Source of the DNA: an uncultured Microbacterium sp.
GTDB lineage: Bacteria; Actinomycetota; Actinomycetes; Actinomycetales; Microbacteriaceae
Assembly: GCF_900078385.1 (NCBI RefSeq)
Contig: NZ_FLQR01000007.1
Span: 62,001-126,000 of the forward strand
Reading direction: 5' to 3'
DNA length: 64,000 bases
Shown here one piece after another: positions 36,020 through 43,849 of the stretch. Within the stretch, counting starts at the first letter, position 1. Each line of letters starts with the position of its first letter. A program made the position numbers and the translations under genes. The notes under the pieces are model-generated. The model saw only the letters and a program-made list of their open reading frames with translations. It did not search any database and was not told the DNA's origin.

Positions 36020-36994
36020 TCACCGCTCGGCCTCGACACCGGCGAGGATCTCCGTCGTCGGCACGAAGACGTCCTCGAGGAAGCGGACGTTCGCGATCTC
36101 CGCGAACGCCACGCGCTCCGGGATCTCGCGGCCCAGGGCGAGGTCGGCGGCCAGCGAGGGCATGTCGACGCCGGCGGCGATGGTGAGCGGCATCGCGCCC
36201 GGGAAGCGCGGGTTGATCTCGAGCAGCGCCGGGGCGCCGGCGCTGTCGTAGCGCAGCTGCACGTTGCACACCCCGACGATGCCGGCCGCGGCCGCGCACG
36301 CTTCCGCGGTGCGCTCGAGCTCGTCGCGATGGACGGTGCGGCCGGCGATCGCGACGCCGGAGTCGACGCGGGCCCGCAGGCGCGGCACGGCCGACACGGC
36401 CCGGCCGTTCCGGCCCATGAAGACGTCGACCGAGAACTCCTCGCCCGGCAGGTTCTCCTGGATGATCCACCCGTCGTCGCGGGGTTCGGCCTCGAGCGCG
36501 GCGCGGTCCGCGACGAGGTGCACGCCGCGGGAGCCTGCGCCGCTGCGCGGCTTGACGATCACGGGGAAGTCCCACGCCCGCGCGACGCCGGCGTCGTCGA
36601 GGACCGCGGTCTCGGGGACGCGCGCGTGCGGCGCGCACGCCTGCACGAGGAGCCACTTGTCCAGGCACGTGCGGAGCGCCTCTTCGCTGGGAGCGGCGAG
36701 CGGGGCGCCGAGCTCGTCGCGGCGGGCGCTCAGCGGCACGAGCTCGACGTCGACGGTCGAGACGACGAGCCCCAGTGCGTCCGCGGCCACGAGCGCGGCG
36801 ACGGCGTCGACGAAGTCGTCTCGTCGACCGGGCGGGATGATGCGCCGGTGGTCGGCATCCACGAGGTAGAGGCCGCTGGCCCAGCCGTCCATGTCGGCGG
36901 CGAAGACCTCGAGGTCGTCGCGCTTGAGCAGCGAGCGGATGACCGCGACGCCGGCGGGTCCCCCGGCGCCGGTGACGAGAACACGGGTGGTCAT
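36020..36994 (-). CDS. ATP-grasp domain protein (carboxylate-amine/thiol ligase-like)
   Basis: A 324-aa protein. The N-terminal pre-ATP-grasp part (about 1-110) opens with a nucleotide-binding fold (RVLVTGAGGPAGVAVIRSLL). The ATP-grasp lysines and glycine loop are PVIVKPRSGAGSRGVH (about 144-159), the acidic ATP end is IIQENLPGEEFSVDVF, and NVQLRYDSAGAPALLEINPRFPGA is the metal-binding segment. This CarB-like group ligates an acid to an amine via an acyl-phosphate. In this operon it might amidate or acylate a sugar residue of the polymer (inference). It starts by an ATGA overlap with the receiver-deacetylase. Confidence 0.9.
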   Translation of the reverse strand: MTTRVLVTGAGGPAGVAVIRSLLKRDDLEVFAADMDGWASGLYLVDADHRRIIPPGRRDDFVDAVAALVAADALGLVVSTVDVELVPLSARRDELGAPLAAPSEEALRTCLDKWLLVQACAPHARVPETAVLDDAGVARAWDFPVIVKPRSGAGSRGVHLVADRAALEAEPRDDGWIIQENLPGEEFSVDVFMGRNGRAVSAVPRLRARVDSGVAIAGRTVHRDELERTAEACAAAAGIVGVCNVQLRYDSAGAPALLEINPRFPGAMPLTIAAGVDMPSLAADLALGREIPERVAFAEIANVRFLEDVFVPTTEILAGVEAER

Positions 36995-38082
36995 GCGGAG
37001 TCTCCGCTCGTGGCGTCGCGGGGGCGGCCCTCGTGGGCGGCGGCGCGCGTCGCGGGCGCCGCGCCGCCGACGCCGATCCCGCTGGCGTCGCGGATCACTT
37101 CGAGCGGCTCGACGTGCGTGCCGGTGCCGAAGCGCGACCAGTACCGCGCGGTGGCCAGGACGAGGTCGGGTTCGAGATAGTCGCGGATGCCGGACTGCGA
37201 CGCGAAGCAGGCGAGCAGCGCGAGCTTGGCCTCGGTGAAGCCGTCGATCGACACGAAGCGCGACGGACGGAATTCGATCGTGGCGCTCGGGCTCTGATAG
37301 CAGGCGAGGTTCTCGACCCGACGGGTGGCGATGACGGCCGCCTCGTGCACGGCGCGGTGATCCTGATGGCGGTCGTTGCGCGAGTGCACGTACACGGTCG
37401 TCGGCTGCACCTCGGCGACGACGCGCTCGATGATGCCGACGGTCGGATCGGCGTTGGGGATCGCCGTGTCGATGAGGTCCTCGAGGAACAGGCGGGCGCC
37501 GAGCAGATCGGCCGCCGCGAGCGACTCGTGCTGACGGTCGTCCGCCGGGCCGCCGCGCGCTCCCCGCGACATCGTGAGGATCGTGATCGGGTCACCGGCG
37601 GCGGCGTGCGCGGCGAGCGTGCCGCCGACGCCGATCTCGACATCGTCCGGGTGCGCGCCGATCGCGAGCACCGCGCGCTTGCGCCGTGCCGCGCGCGCCT
37701 GCCGGGCGGCGGTCGCGAGGCGCTCGACGGCACGGACGAGCTCGGCCGAGACGAGCGGCTTCTGGAGGTACTCGTCGGCGCCCCCGCGGAGGGCCCGGAC
37801 GGCGTAGTCGACCGAGGCGTGCGCCGTCATGACGATGACGGGGAGCTCCGGGTCGAGGTCGCGCGCGATGCCGAGGATGTCCAGGCCGCTGCCGCCGGGC
37901 ATCTCGATGTCGGTCACGACGGCATCCGGCGCGAACTCGCGGACGGCTTCGGAGAACCCGAAGGTGCTGCCCAGGAGGCGCACGTCGCAGCCGAGCCGTC
38001 GCTCGAGGACGGTCTTCACATAGACGGCGACGTCCTCATCGTCTTCGAGGACGATGACGCGGAAAGGGGGGTTCGACATCAC
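36991..38082 (-). CDS. Response-regulator receiver fused to a PIG-L/LmbE deacetylase
   Basis: A 363-aa two-domain protein. Residues 8-125 form a receiver with LEDDED (Asp14-Asp15), phospho-acceptor Asp58 in VVTDIEMPGGSG, Thr86 (VMTAHA) and Lys108 (LQKPL). Residues 135-335 form a PIG-L-type zinc deacetylase with AHPDDVEIGVGGT (about 143-155) and RHQDH (about 238-242), both metal-binding. Such enzymes deacetylate GlcNAc-containing substrates. The output domain being an enzyme makes direct phosphorylation control of a sugar deacetylase likely. It starts at GTG 38082, with TATCGT 5 nt upstream (leaderless); ATG 38079 is an alternative. It heads the seven-gene operon. Confidence 0.92.
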   Translation of the reverse strand: MMSNPPFRVIVLEDDEDVAVYVKTVLERRLGCDVRLLGSTFGFSEAVREFAPDAVVTDIEMPGGSGLDILGIARDLDPELPVIVMTAHASVDYAVRALRGGADEYLQKPLVSAELVRAVERLATAARQARAARRKRAVLAIGAHPDDVEIGVGGTLAAHAAAGDPITILTMSRGARGGPADDRQHESLAAADLLGARLFLEDLIDTAIPNADPTVGIIERVVAEVQPTTVYVHSRNDRHQDHRAVHEAAVIATRRVENLACYQSPSATIEFRPSRFVSIDGFTEAKLALLACFASQSGIRDYLEPDLVLATARYWSRFGTGTHVEPLEVIRDASGIGVGGAAPATRAAAHEGRPRDATSGDSA

Positions 38083-38115
38083 GACTCACGATATACGCCG
38101 TGGAACCCGATCAGG

Positions 38116-39081
38116 TCAGGATGCCATCGGCTCGGTGCAGGTGAAGCGCGCCCGGTAGGCCGTGGGCGTCGTGCCGAGCGTCCGCCCGAAGTTCTGACGC
38201 AGCACGGCCGCCGACCCGAAGCCGCACTCCCAGGCGATCTTGTCGAGGCCCAGATCCGTCTGCTCGAGGAGGCGCTGCGCGTGGATGATGCGCTGCCGCG
38301 CGAGCCAGGCGGCGGGCGTCGTGCCGTAGTCCGCCTTGAACCGGCGGGCGAAGGTGCGGGGCGACATGTGCGCGCGCGCCGCGAGCTGGTCGACGGGCAG
38401 GTCCAGGCGGAGGTTCTCCAGCATCCAATCGGTCACCGGGGTGAGGGAGAGGGAGGTCGACACCGGCAGCGGCCGGTCGATGAACTGCGCCTGGCCGCCG
38501 TCGCGCTGCGGGGGGACGACCATGCGGCGGGCGATCTTGTTGGCCGTCTCGGCGCCCAGTTCGATCCGCAGCAGATGCAGGCAGGCATCGAGGCCCGCCG
38601 CGGTGCCGGCGCTCGTGATGATGCGGCCGTCCTGGACGTACAGCACGTGCGGGTCGACCTCGATGGCCGGGTACATGCGCGCCATCGTGTCCGCGTACCG
38701 CCAGTGCGTCGTCGCGCGGCGGCCGTCGAGGACGCCGGCGGCCGCGACGACGAACGCGCCGCTGCAGACCGTCAGGACCCACGCGCCGCGCTCGACCGCG
38801 CGCCGGACCACGGCGGTGACGCGCTCGTCGACGTGATCCCAGGCCTCCCGCGGGATCGGCGTGATGACGACGAGGTCGGCCTCGTCGGCGAAGGCGAGGT
38901 CGGCGTCGACGTTGAGGGAGAACCCGATGTTGCTGGGCACGGCGCCCGGATCGGGCGTCACGATGCGGAAGTCGAAGTTCGGGATGTCGTCGTCGCTGCG
39001 GTCGAGCCCGAAGGCCTCGCAGGCGAGGCCGAACTCGAACGGGGCGAATCCGGGCTGGACGACGCACGCGACAGTCTTCAT
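38116..39081 (-). CDS. GlxA family transcriptional regulator (DJ-1/PfpI domain plus AraC HTH)
   Basis: A 321-aa regulator. The N-terminal domain (about 1-180) is DJ-1/PfpI-like, with VCSGAFVVAAAGVLDGRRATTHW at about 105-127, where the conserved cysteine sits. The C-terminal AraC HTH (about 215-315) has LAARAHMSPRTFARRFKADYGTTPAAWL and AWECGFGSAAVLRQNFGRTLG. GlxA regulators respond to small molecules in nitrogen or amine metabolism, but the ligand here is unknown. It starts at ATG 39081 with TAGGAT 7 nt upstream, divergent from a 38-aa membrane peptide around a near-concentric palindrome. Confidence 0.92.
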   Translation of the reverse strand: MKTVACVVQPGFAPFEFGLACEAFGLDRSDDDIPNFDFRIVTPDPGAVPSNIGFSLNVDADLAFADEADLVVITPIPREAWDHVDERVTAVVRRAVERGAWVLTVCSGAFVVAAAGVLDGRRATTHWRYADTMARMYPAIEVDPHVLYVQDGRIITSAGTAAGLDACLHLLRIELGAETANKIARRMVVPPQRDGGQAQFIDRPLPVSTSLSLTPVTDWMLENLRLDLPVDQLAARAHMSPRTFARRFKADYGTTPAAWLARQRIIHAQRLLEQTDLGLDKIAWECGFGSAAVLRQNFGRTLGTTPTAYRARFTCTEPMAS

Positions 39082-39153
39082 GGCAGAAATCCTACCAACA
39101 GCGGCTGGTCTGCCACTAGTGGCAGTATCAAGTGCGGCGTAGCTTTTCTGCCA
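39081..39153. promoter_or_regulatory. Near-concentric palindromes shared by the divergent GlxA and 38-aa genes
   Basis: A perfect 16-bp palindrome, CTGCCACTAGTGGCAG (39110-39125), lies almost exactly midway between two identical promoter-start modules: TAGGAT-TTCTGCC-ATG for the regulator (minus) and TAGCTT-TTCTGCC-ATG for the peptide (plus). As a result TGGCAGAAA at 39081-39089 mirrors TTTCTGCCA at 39145-39153. The centre is at the -35 distance of both genes, so binding of the GlxA-type protein could switch both. Confidence 0.7.
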
Positions 39154-39269
39154 TGATGATCGTAATACTCCTGGCGGCCCTCGCCGTCGTCGGCCTGATC
39201 GGCACCGCCCGGGCCGTAACCACCGACGGCTACCGCGCCACGCCCACCGACCCCGCGCGTCACCCCTGA
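39153..39269 (+). CDS. Small membrane peptide, 38 aa
   Basis: A short gene divergent from the GlxA-type regulator. It starts at ATG 39153 (a second ATG follows immediately) after TAGCTT and a 7-nt spacer. It encodes one hydrophobic segment (about 3-16, IVILLAALAVVGLIG) and a polar tail of about 20 residues (TDGYRATPTDPARH). No family is recognised. The shared, mirrored promoter supports expression. It might be exported or membrane-bound; a role as target of the regulator is inferred from position only. Confidence 0.6.
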   Translation: MMIVILLAALAVVGLIGTARAVTTDGYRATPTDPARHP

Positions 39270-39316
39270 CGCACGCGGGCCGCCTCTCCCCGGGGAGGTT
39301 CCCACACCGTTCACGC

Positions 39317-39374
39317 GAGAGCGCCAGGTGCTGCTGAGACAGCCCCCTGACGGGCGGCAGCGTCCGGCGCTCTC
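39317..39374. terminator. Possible stem with long loop between convergent genes
   Basis: GAGAGCGCC (39317-39325) pairs with GGCGCTCTC (39366-39374), with a 40-nt interior. It lies in the 158-bp gap between the 38-aa peptide and the convergent membrane-anchored protein. The rest of this gap shows no gene. Confidence 0.4.
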
Positions 39375-39427
39375 CGCGTTCGGGTGCTATCGCTATCGGC
39401 GGCGAAGCGGTGCGGCGCGGCCGGCAG

Positions 39428-40126
39428 TCAGAAGTCGCACTCAGCAGCGGAGCCGCGGCGGTACCAGATGCCGTCTTCTTCATCGGATGCCACGTGGCGC
39501 GACAGTCCGGCCAATTGCACGACGACATACGGCGACGAGGGTCGTAGCGCGATGCACGGACCCAACCCGTCACGCACGCCCGACGCGTCGATGACCACCA
39601 GGAGCGTCTGCGATCCCCCCGCCGGCACGGTGATCCCGCCCTCGATCAGGAACTCGGCCGAGCCCTCGACCGTATCGGGCAGCCGCGTCTGTCCGTTCGG
39701 GTTGACATGGAGCGCGCGCAGAGGCGTCGACATCTCGCGTCCCATCATCGGCGCCCCGACCGTCATCACCTCGACCTCGGCCCAGGAGGTGTTCACGATG
39801 TGCAGGCGGACCGCGCAGAGCATCCCCTGTGTGACATCGACGACGGGCGAGAGAAGGCGGTCGTCGAACGGGACTTCAGCGGTCGTGCCGTCCGCGTCGT
39901 CAGACGAGTAGAGGCCGACGTTCGCGCCATCGCACCGCACGGGTGCCGCGTCGTACGCGATCCGCACGTTGCTGAGGGAGACCTGCACAGCCACGAACCA
40001 TCCGATCAGCGCGAGCGCCGCGACACCGGCGATGCCGACCGTGACCGTTACCCCACGGCCGACGCGCCGACTCGGTCGCGCATCAGCGACAGCGGGCGGG
40101 ACGACGTCGTCGACGAGCTCGGTCAT
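39428..40126 (-). CDS. Membrane-anchored protein of unknown function
   Basis: A 232-aa protein. After a 30-residue cytoplasmic part rich in Pro, Ala and Arg, one transmembrane helix (about 31-52) leads to an outside domain of about 180 residues. That domain contains four cysteines (RCDGAN, LCAVRL, GPCIAL, and AECDF at the end), which could form two disulfides. No family is recognised. ATG 40126 is chosen at the start of the conserved-looking N-terminus; a GTG 18 nt upstream in frame is also possible. It lies 56 nt downstream of the GT4 gene's end, on the same strand. Confidence 0.68.
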   Translation of the reverse strand: MTELVDDVVPPAVADARPSRRVGRGVTVTVGIAGVAALALIGWFVAVQVSLSNVRIAYDAAPVRCDGANVGLYSSDDADGTTAEVPFDDRLLSPVVDVTQGMLCAVRLHIVNTSWAEVEVMTVGAPMMGREMSTPLRALHVNPNGQTRLPDTVEGSAEFLIEGGITVPAGGSQTLLVVIDASGVRDGLGPCIALRPSSPYVVVQLAGLSRHVASDEEDGIWYRRGSAAECDF

Positions 40127-40182
40127 GGCCACATCCTGACTCACCGCGACTCCCCACGCGAGACGTTCGCCGCGAGGATCCG

Positions 40183-41274
40183 TCAGCGGGCCAGGCCGGC
40201 GACCGTGTCGAGCAGGATGCCGGCCGACCGCGCCCACGAGAAGCGCGCGATGTGCGCGGTGCCGGCCGCGACGGTGCGGGCGTATTCGGCGGGGTCGTCG
40301 AGGGACCGCACGGCGGCGGCGAACGCGTCGGGATCCGTTCCGGGGGCGTAGCGCGCGCCATCGCCGGCGACCTCGCGGAAGATCGGCATGTCGGTCACGA
40401 CGGCCGGCACGCCCAGGGCGAGCGCCTCCGCCAGCGGCAGACCGTACCCCTCGTCGAGGCTGGCGCTCACCAGCACCGCCCGGTCGGCCAGCAGTGCCGC
40501 GTACTGCTCGTCGGTGACCCCGCTGTGGAAGACGACATCCGTTCCGTCGGGCGCGAGCGCCTCGAGGTCGGCGCGCCGCGCCGGCGAGATGCGCGAGAGC
40601 AGGTGCAGCGTGCGGCCCGGCAGCGACGCCATCGCCCGCACGAGCGTCTCGACGTTCTTGTACGGCATGAACGAGCCCATGTAGACGAGGTTCTGCGTGC
40701 CCGGCACCACGACGCTACCCGTCTGCAGCAGCGCGGCGAGACGCTGCGGGGCATTGTGGATGACGACGACGGGGCGCTTCGTGAGGCGCACCGCGGCGAA
40801 CTGCCGCTTGCTCGTCTCGCTCACCGTCGCGACGACATCGGCCGCGTTGAGCGCGATGCGCTGCGGCAGGTAGCTGAGGTGGAACAGCCGCCAGCCGAGC
40901 CGGATCGGGGCGGGGAGCTCGCGCGGCGGGGTCCGATGCCGGTAGTAGATCATGTCGTGCAGCGTGAGGATGAGGCGGAACCGACGGCCGAGCGAGCCCA
41001 TGGTCTGCATCGGCGAGAACACGACGTCGGGGCGGTGGCGGTTCAGCCGCAGCGCGGTGAACGGCTCACGCCACGAGGTGGGCGCGTGGATCGGGAGCAC
41101 CGCCGCGCCCGGTGGGAGGAACGCGCGCTGACGCTCGTCGGAGATCAGGTAGACGACCTGGACGCCGCGCTCCGGAGCCACGGCGGCGACGGCCGCGGCG
41201 AGCTCGGCCGAGTAGCGGCTGATGCCGTCGTGGAAGTCGGTGCGGATGTACCGGGCGTCGAAGAGCAGCCGCAT
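40183..41274 (-). CDS. Family 4 glycosyltransferase
   Basis: A 363-aa retaining GT-B glycosyltransferase. The N-terminal part has FHDGISRYSAELAAAVAA and LTLHDMIYYRH, and the C-terminal nucleotide-sugar domain has LVYMGSFMPYKNVETLVRAM (about 195), FHSGVTDEQYAALLADRAVLV and SLDEGYGLPLAEALALGVPAV. The EGYGLPLAEAL motif carries the Glu that binds the sugar nucleotide. The start at ATG 41274 lies 2 nt after the stop of the neighbouring glycosyltransferase, so the two form an operon. A mannosyl- or glucosyl-transferase of a cell-envelope glycan is likely, but the acceptor is unknown. Confidence 0.9.
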   Translation of the reverse strand: MRLLFDARYIRTDFHDGISRYSAELAAAVAAVAPERGVQVVYLISDERQRAFLPPGAAVLPIHAPTSWREPFTALRLNRHRPDVVFSPMQTMGSLGRRFRLILTLHDMIYYRHRTPPRELPAPIRLGWRLFHLSYLPQRIALNAADVVATVSETSKRQFAAVRLTKRPVVVIHNAPQRLAALLQTGSVVVPGTQNLVYMGSFMPYKNVETLVRAMASLPGRTLHLLSRISPARRADLEALAPDGTDVVFHSGVTDEQYAALLADRAVLVSASLDEGYGLPLAEALALGVPAVVTDMPIFREVAGDGARYAPGTDPDAFAAAVRSLDDPAEYARTVAAGTAHIARFSWARSAGILLDTVAGLAR

Positions 41275-41276
41275 CG

Positions 41277-42482
41277 TCAGAGCGGCTCGCCGCGGTACAG
41301 CTTCTCGAACGTGTCCAGCGTCTTGTGGATGTCGTGCGCCTCGACCGCGGTGAGGGACGCCTGCTGCATGCGCAGGTACTCCTCGGGAGACGCCGTCAGG
41401 ACCCGGCGGAGCTTCTCGGCGAGGTCGTCGACGTCGCCCGGCGCGAACAGGTAGCCGTTCTCGCCGTCGTGCACGAGGTGCGGGAGGGCGACGGCGTCGG
41501 CGGCGACGATCGGGAGCCCGGACGCCATCGCCTCCATCGTCGCGATCGACTGCAGCTCCGCGATCGAGGCGATCGCGAAGACGTCGGCGCGCGTGTAGGC
41601 GGCCCGGAGGTCCTCCTCCGACGTGCGGCCGTGGAAGACGACCCGGTCGTCGAGGCCGAGCCGGTGCGCCGTCTGCTCGAGGTTCCGGCGCTGGTCGCCC
41701 CCGCCGACGATGTCGAAGACGATGTCGAGCTCGGGCACGAGCTTCGCGATGGCCTCGAGCGTGACCTCGACGTGCTTCTCGGTCGTGAGGCGTCCGACGA
41801 ACAGCACGCGCCGGTGCGGGCGCGGCGTGAGGTCGGGGGTGTAGTTGCCCTTGTCGATGCCGCAGCTGATCGCGACGACCCCGCGGATGTCGATCGTCTT
41901 CTCGAGGAACTCGGCGGCGCGACGCGTGGGCGTCGTGACCGCGCGCGACATCTCGAACGTGCGCTTGGCGTCGTCCCACGCGAGCTTGATGACGACCTTG
42001 TCGAGGAGCGGCGGCAGGGTCGTGAAGTCGATGATGTTCTCGGCCATCACGTGGTTGGTCGCGACGACGGGGATGCCGCGCTGGCGCGCGATGCGCGTCA
42101 TCCCGCGGCCGATGACGATGTGGGACTGGCTGTGCACGACGTCGGGCTTGACCTCGGCGAGGATGCGGCGCGCGTAGTGCTTCGCCATCCACGGCAGCAC
42201 GAAGCGCAGCCAGTCGTGGGGGTACCAGCGCCATCCCGGTAGCCGGTGCACCGTGATGGCCTGCTCCTCGATGATCTCCGTGAACGTGCCGTGCTGGGAG
42301 TGCGTGACGCTCGGCGTCACGACGTGGACGTCGTGACCGCGCGCGGCGAGGCCCGCCGAGAGGCGCTCGGCGAAGCGCGCGGCGCCGTTCACATCGGGGC
42401 CGAAGGTGTCGGCTGCCATCACGATCGTGAGCGGACGTCGGTCAGCGACGGGTTCGCTGAGAGGTGTCGCGGAGTCGGTCAC
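41277..42482 (-). CDS. Family 4 glycosyltransferase (MgtA/PimB-like)
   Basis: A 401-aa GT-B enzyme. MAADTFGPDVNGAARFAERLSAGL opens the acceptor domain, and VVHSQSHIVIGRGMTRIARQ is the middle section typical of GDP-mannose-dependent transferases such as MgtA and PimB. The donor domain contains VLFVGRLTTEKHVEVTLEAIA and the segment SIAELQSIATMEAMASGLPIVAADAVALPHLV. It probably adds mannose to a lipid or glycan at the membrane surface (inference). It starts at GTG 42482. A TAGACT hexamer at 42548-42543 (minus) would give a 5' leader of about 55 nt. It is coupled to the second GT4 gene downstream. Confidence 0.9.
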   Translation of the reverse strand: MTDSATPLSEPVADRRPLTIVMAADTFGPDVNGAARFAERLSAGLAARGHDVHVVTPSVTHSQHGTFTEIIEEQAITVHRLPGWRWYPHDWLRFVLPWMAKHYARRILAEVKPDVVHSQSHIVIGRGMTRIARQRGIPVVATNHVMAENIIDFTTLPPLLDKVVIKLAWDDAKRTFEMSRAVTTPTRRAAEFLEKTIDIRGVVAISCGIDKGNYTPDLTPRPHRRVLFVGRLTTEKHVEVTLEAIAKLVPELDIVFDIVGGGDQRRNLEQTAHRLGLDDRVVFHGRTSEEDLRAAYTRADVFAIASIAELQSIATMEAMASGLPIVAADAVALPHLVHDGENGYLFAPGDVDDLAEKLRRVLTASPEEYLRMQQASLTAVEAHDIHKTLDTFEKLYRGEPL

Positions 42483-42598
42483 AGGAAACGGGCCAATCTG
42501 TGCGGCTGGCGCGAGCCGCGGTTCGCGTCTGCGCCGGTTCCGAGTCTAGTCGAGCGTCCCCGCCGGGCCCGGAGCCGTGCCGCGCGCGGCGGCATCCG

Positions 42599-43813
42599 TC
42601 AGCGGACGGACACCACTGCCAGGACGGGGTGGTGATCCGATCCGAGCGGCGCGACGTACGTCCCGCCGACCCGCTTCCCGGCGTTCGCCCACCGGATGAC
42701 GGCCGTGCGCGATGGGCGCACCAGCACCTTGTCGACGTGGTCGCCCCACCTCACCCCGATGACCGGCGCCGTCTGCATGGTCGGGTTCGCGGAGTTGTGG
42801 TGCTGCGCCATCAGGCTGCGGGCCTGATCGTATGCGTCGTACCAGCCCGCCTTCTGCAGCACGGCTTGGGTACCGTCGCCGACGCGGGACTTGTGTGTGT
42901 TGAAGTCGCCCAGGATGATGACGGGCGCGTTCTTCCAGTTCGTCAGCGACCCGTAGGAGGCGGCGAGCTTTCCGAGCGTCGACAGCACGAAGGCGTTCAG
43001 GCGCTCGGCCTCGTACGTGCGCTGCGCCACCTGCGCCGCGGTGGTCCCGGAGACGAGATGGGCGTCGAAGACGACGACATAGGCGCCGGTGCGGTGACGG
43101 AGGGCGGCCCACGCGATCCCCTTGCCGGGCGTCGCCGACTTCCGGGCGAAGACGGTGCTCCCCGCCGTCGCCGCGGTCTTCATCGGGACGACGGCGAACT
43201 GTCCCGACCGGACGAGGATGTCGTTCTGCCCGTTCGCGACGAACCGGTACCCGGTGGGCGCGGTGGTGTACTTCGATGCTTCCTGCAGCGCGACGATGTC
43301 GGGGGCGATCTCCGTGATGCGGCGGTTGATCACCTTGGCTCGCGTCGTGATGCCGGCGCACGCGTTGGAGCAGACGTTCCAGGTCAGGGCGCGGTAGGAC
43401 GGCGCGCCGGCGGGGAATGTCCCCTGCGACGCGATCGTGCCGTGGCCGACGCGCGACGACCGCGGTCCCACCCCGACGGAGTTGACCGCGCGCACCTGCA
43501 CGAAGTAGTCCACGCCCGCGGTGAGCCTGGAGACGGTGGCCCTCGAGTCGGTCACCCTGACGGCCGGAGTCGTGGCCGCCGCGACCGCGTCGAGGCTCCG
43601 CGCGGCGAACACCTCGTAGCCGGCGGCACCGGCGGCATCCGGCCAGTCGACCGTGAGCGTCGCGCCCGTCGAGGTCAGCGAGGCGCCCGTGAAGCTCACG
43701 AGACCGACCTGTGCGGGGCGGGCGATCGCGGCGACGGCGGGACTGGTGGGCGTGAGCAGGGCGAGCGTCGCGAGGAGGGCGACGGCAGCCAGGCGGGGGG
43801 AACGCAGGCGCAT
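42599..43813 (-). CDS. Secreted FN3 plus endonuclease/exonuclease/phosphatase-fold protein
   Basis: A 404-aa secreted protein. The signal peptide (MRLRSPRLAAVALLATLALL, cleavage near AVA29) is followed by a fibronectin type III domain (about 35-125) and an EEP catalytic domain (about 140-404) with LTWNVCSN, IVALQEAS, HLVSG, ILGDFNTHK and SDHHPVLAV. These are the metal and catalytic residues of DNase I/phosphodiesterase-like enzymes. It probably acts on nucleic acid or phosphodiesters outside the cell. It starts at ATG 43813; TAGCAT ends 8 nt upstream. It is divergent from an unknown gene. Confidence 0.87.
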   Translation of the reverse strand: MRLRSPRLAAVALLATLALLTPTSPAVAAIARPAQVGLVSFTGASLTSTGATLTVDWPDAAGAAGYEVFAARSLDAVAAATTPAVRVTDSRATVSRLTAGVDYFVQVRAVNSVGVGPRSSRVGHGTIASQGTFPAGAPSYRALTWNVCSNACAGITTRAKVINRRITEIAPDIVALQEASKYTTAPTGYRFVANGQNDILVRSGQFAVVPMKTAATAGSTVFARKSATPGKGIAWAALRHRTGAYVVVFDAHLVSGTTAAQVAQRTYEAERLNAFVLSTLGKLAASYGSLTNWKNAPVIILGDFNTHKSRVGDGTQAVLQKAGWYDAYDQARSLMAQHHNSANPTMQTAPVIGVRWGDHVDKVLVRPSRTAVIRWANAGKRVGGTYVAPLGSDHHPVLAVVSVR

Positions 43814-43849
43814 GGGCGCCGATGCTAACAGGACCGTACGCTGGGTGTC

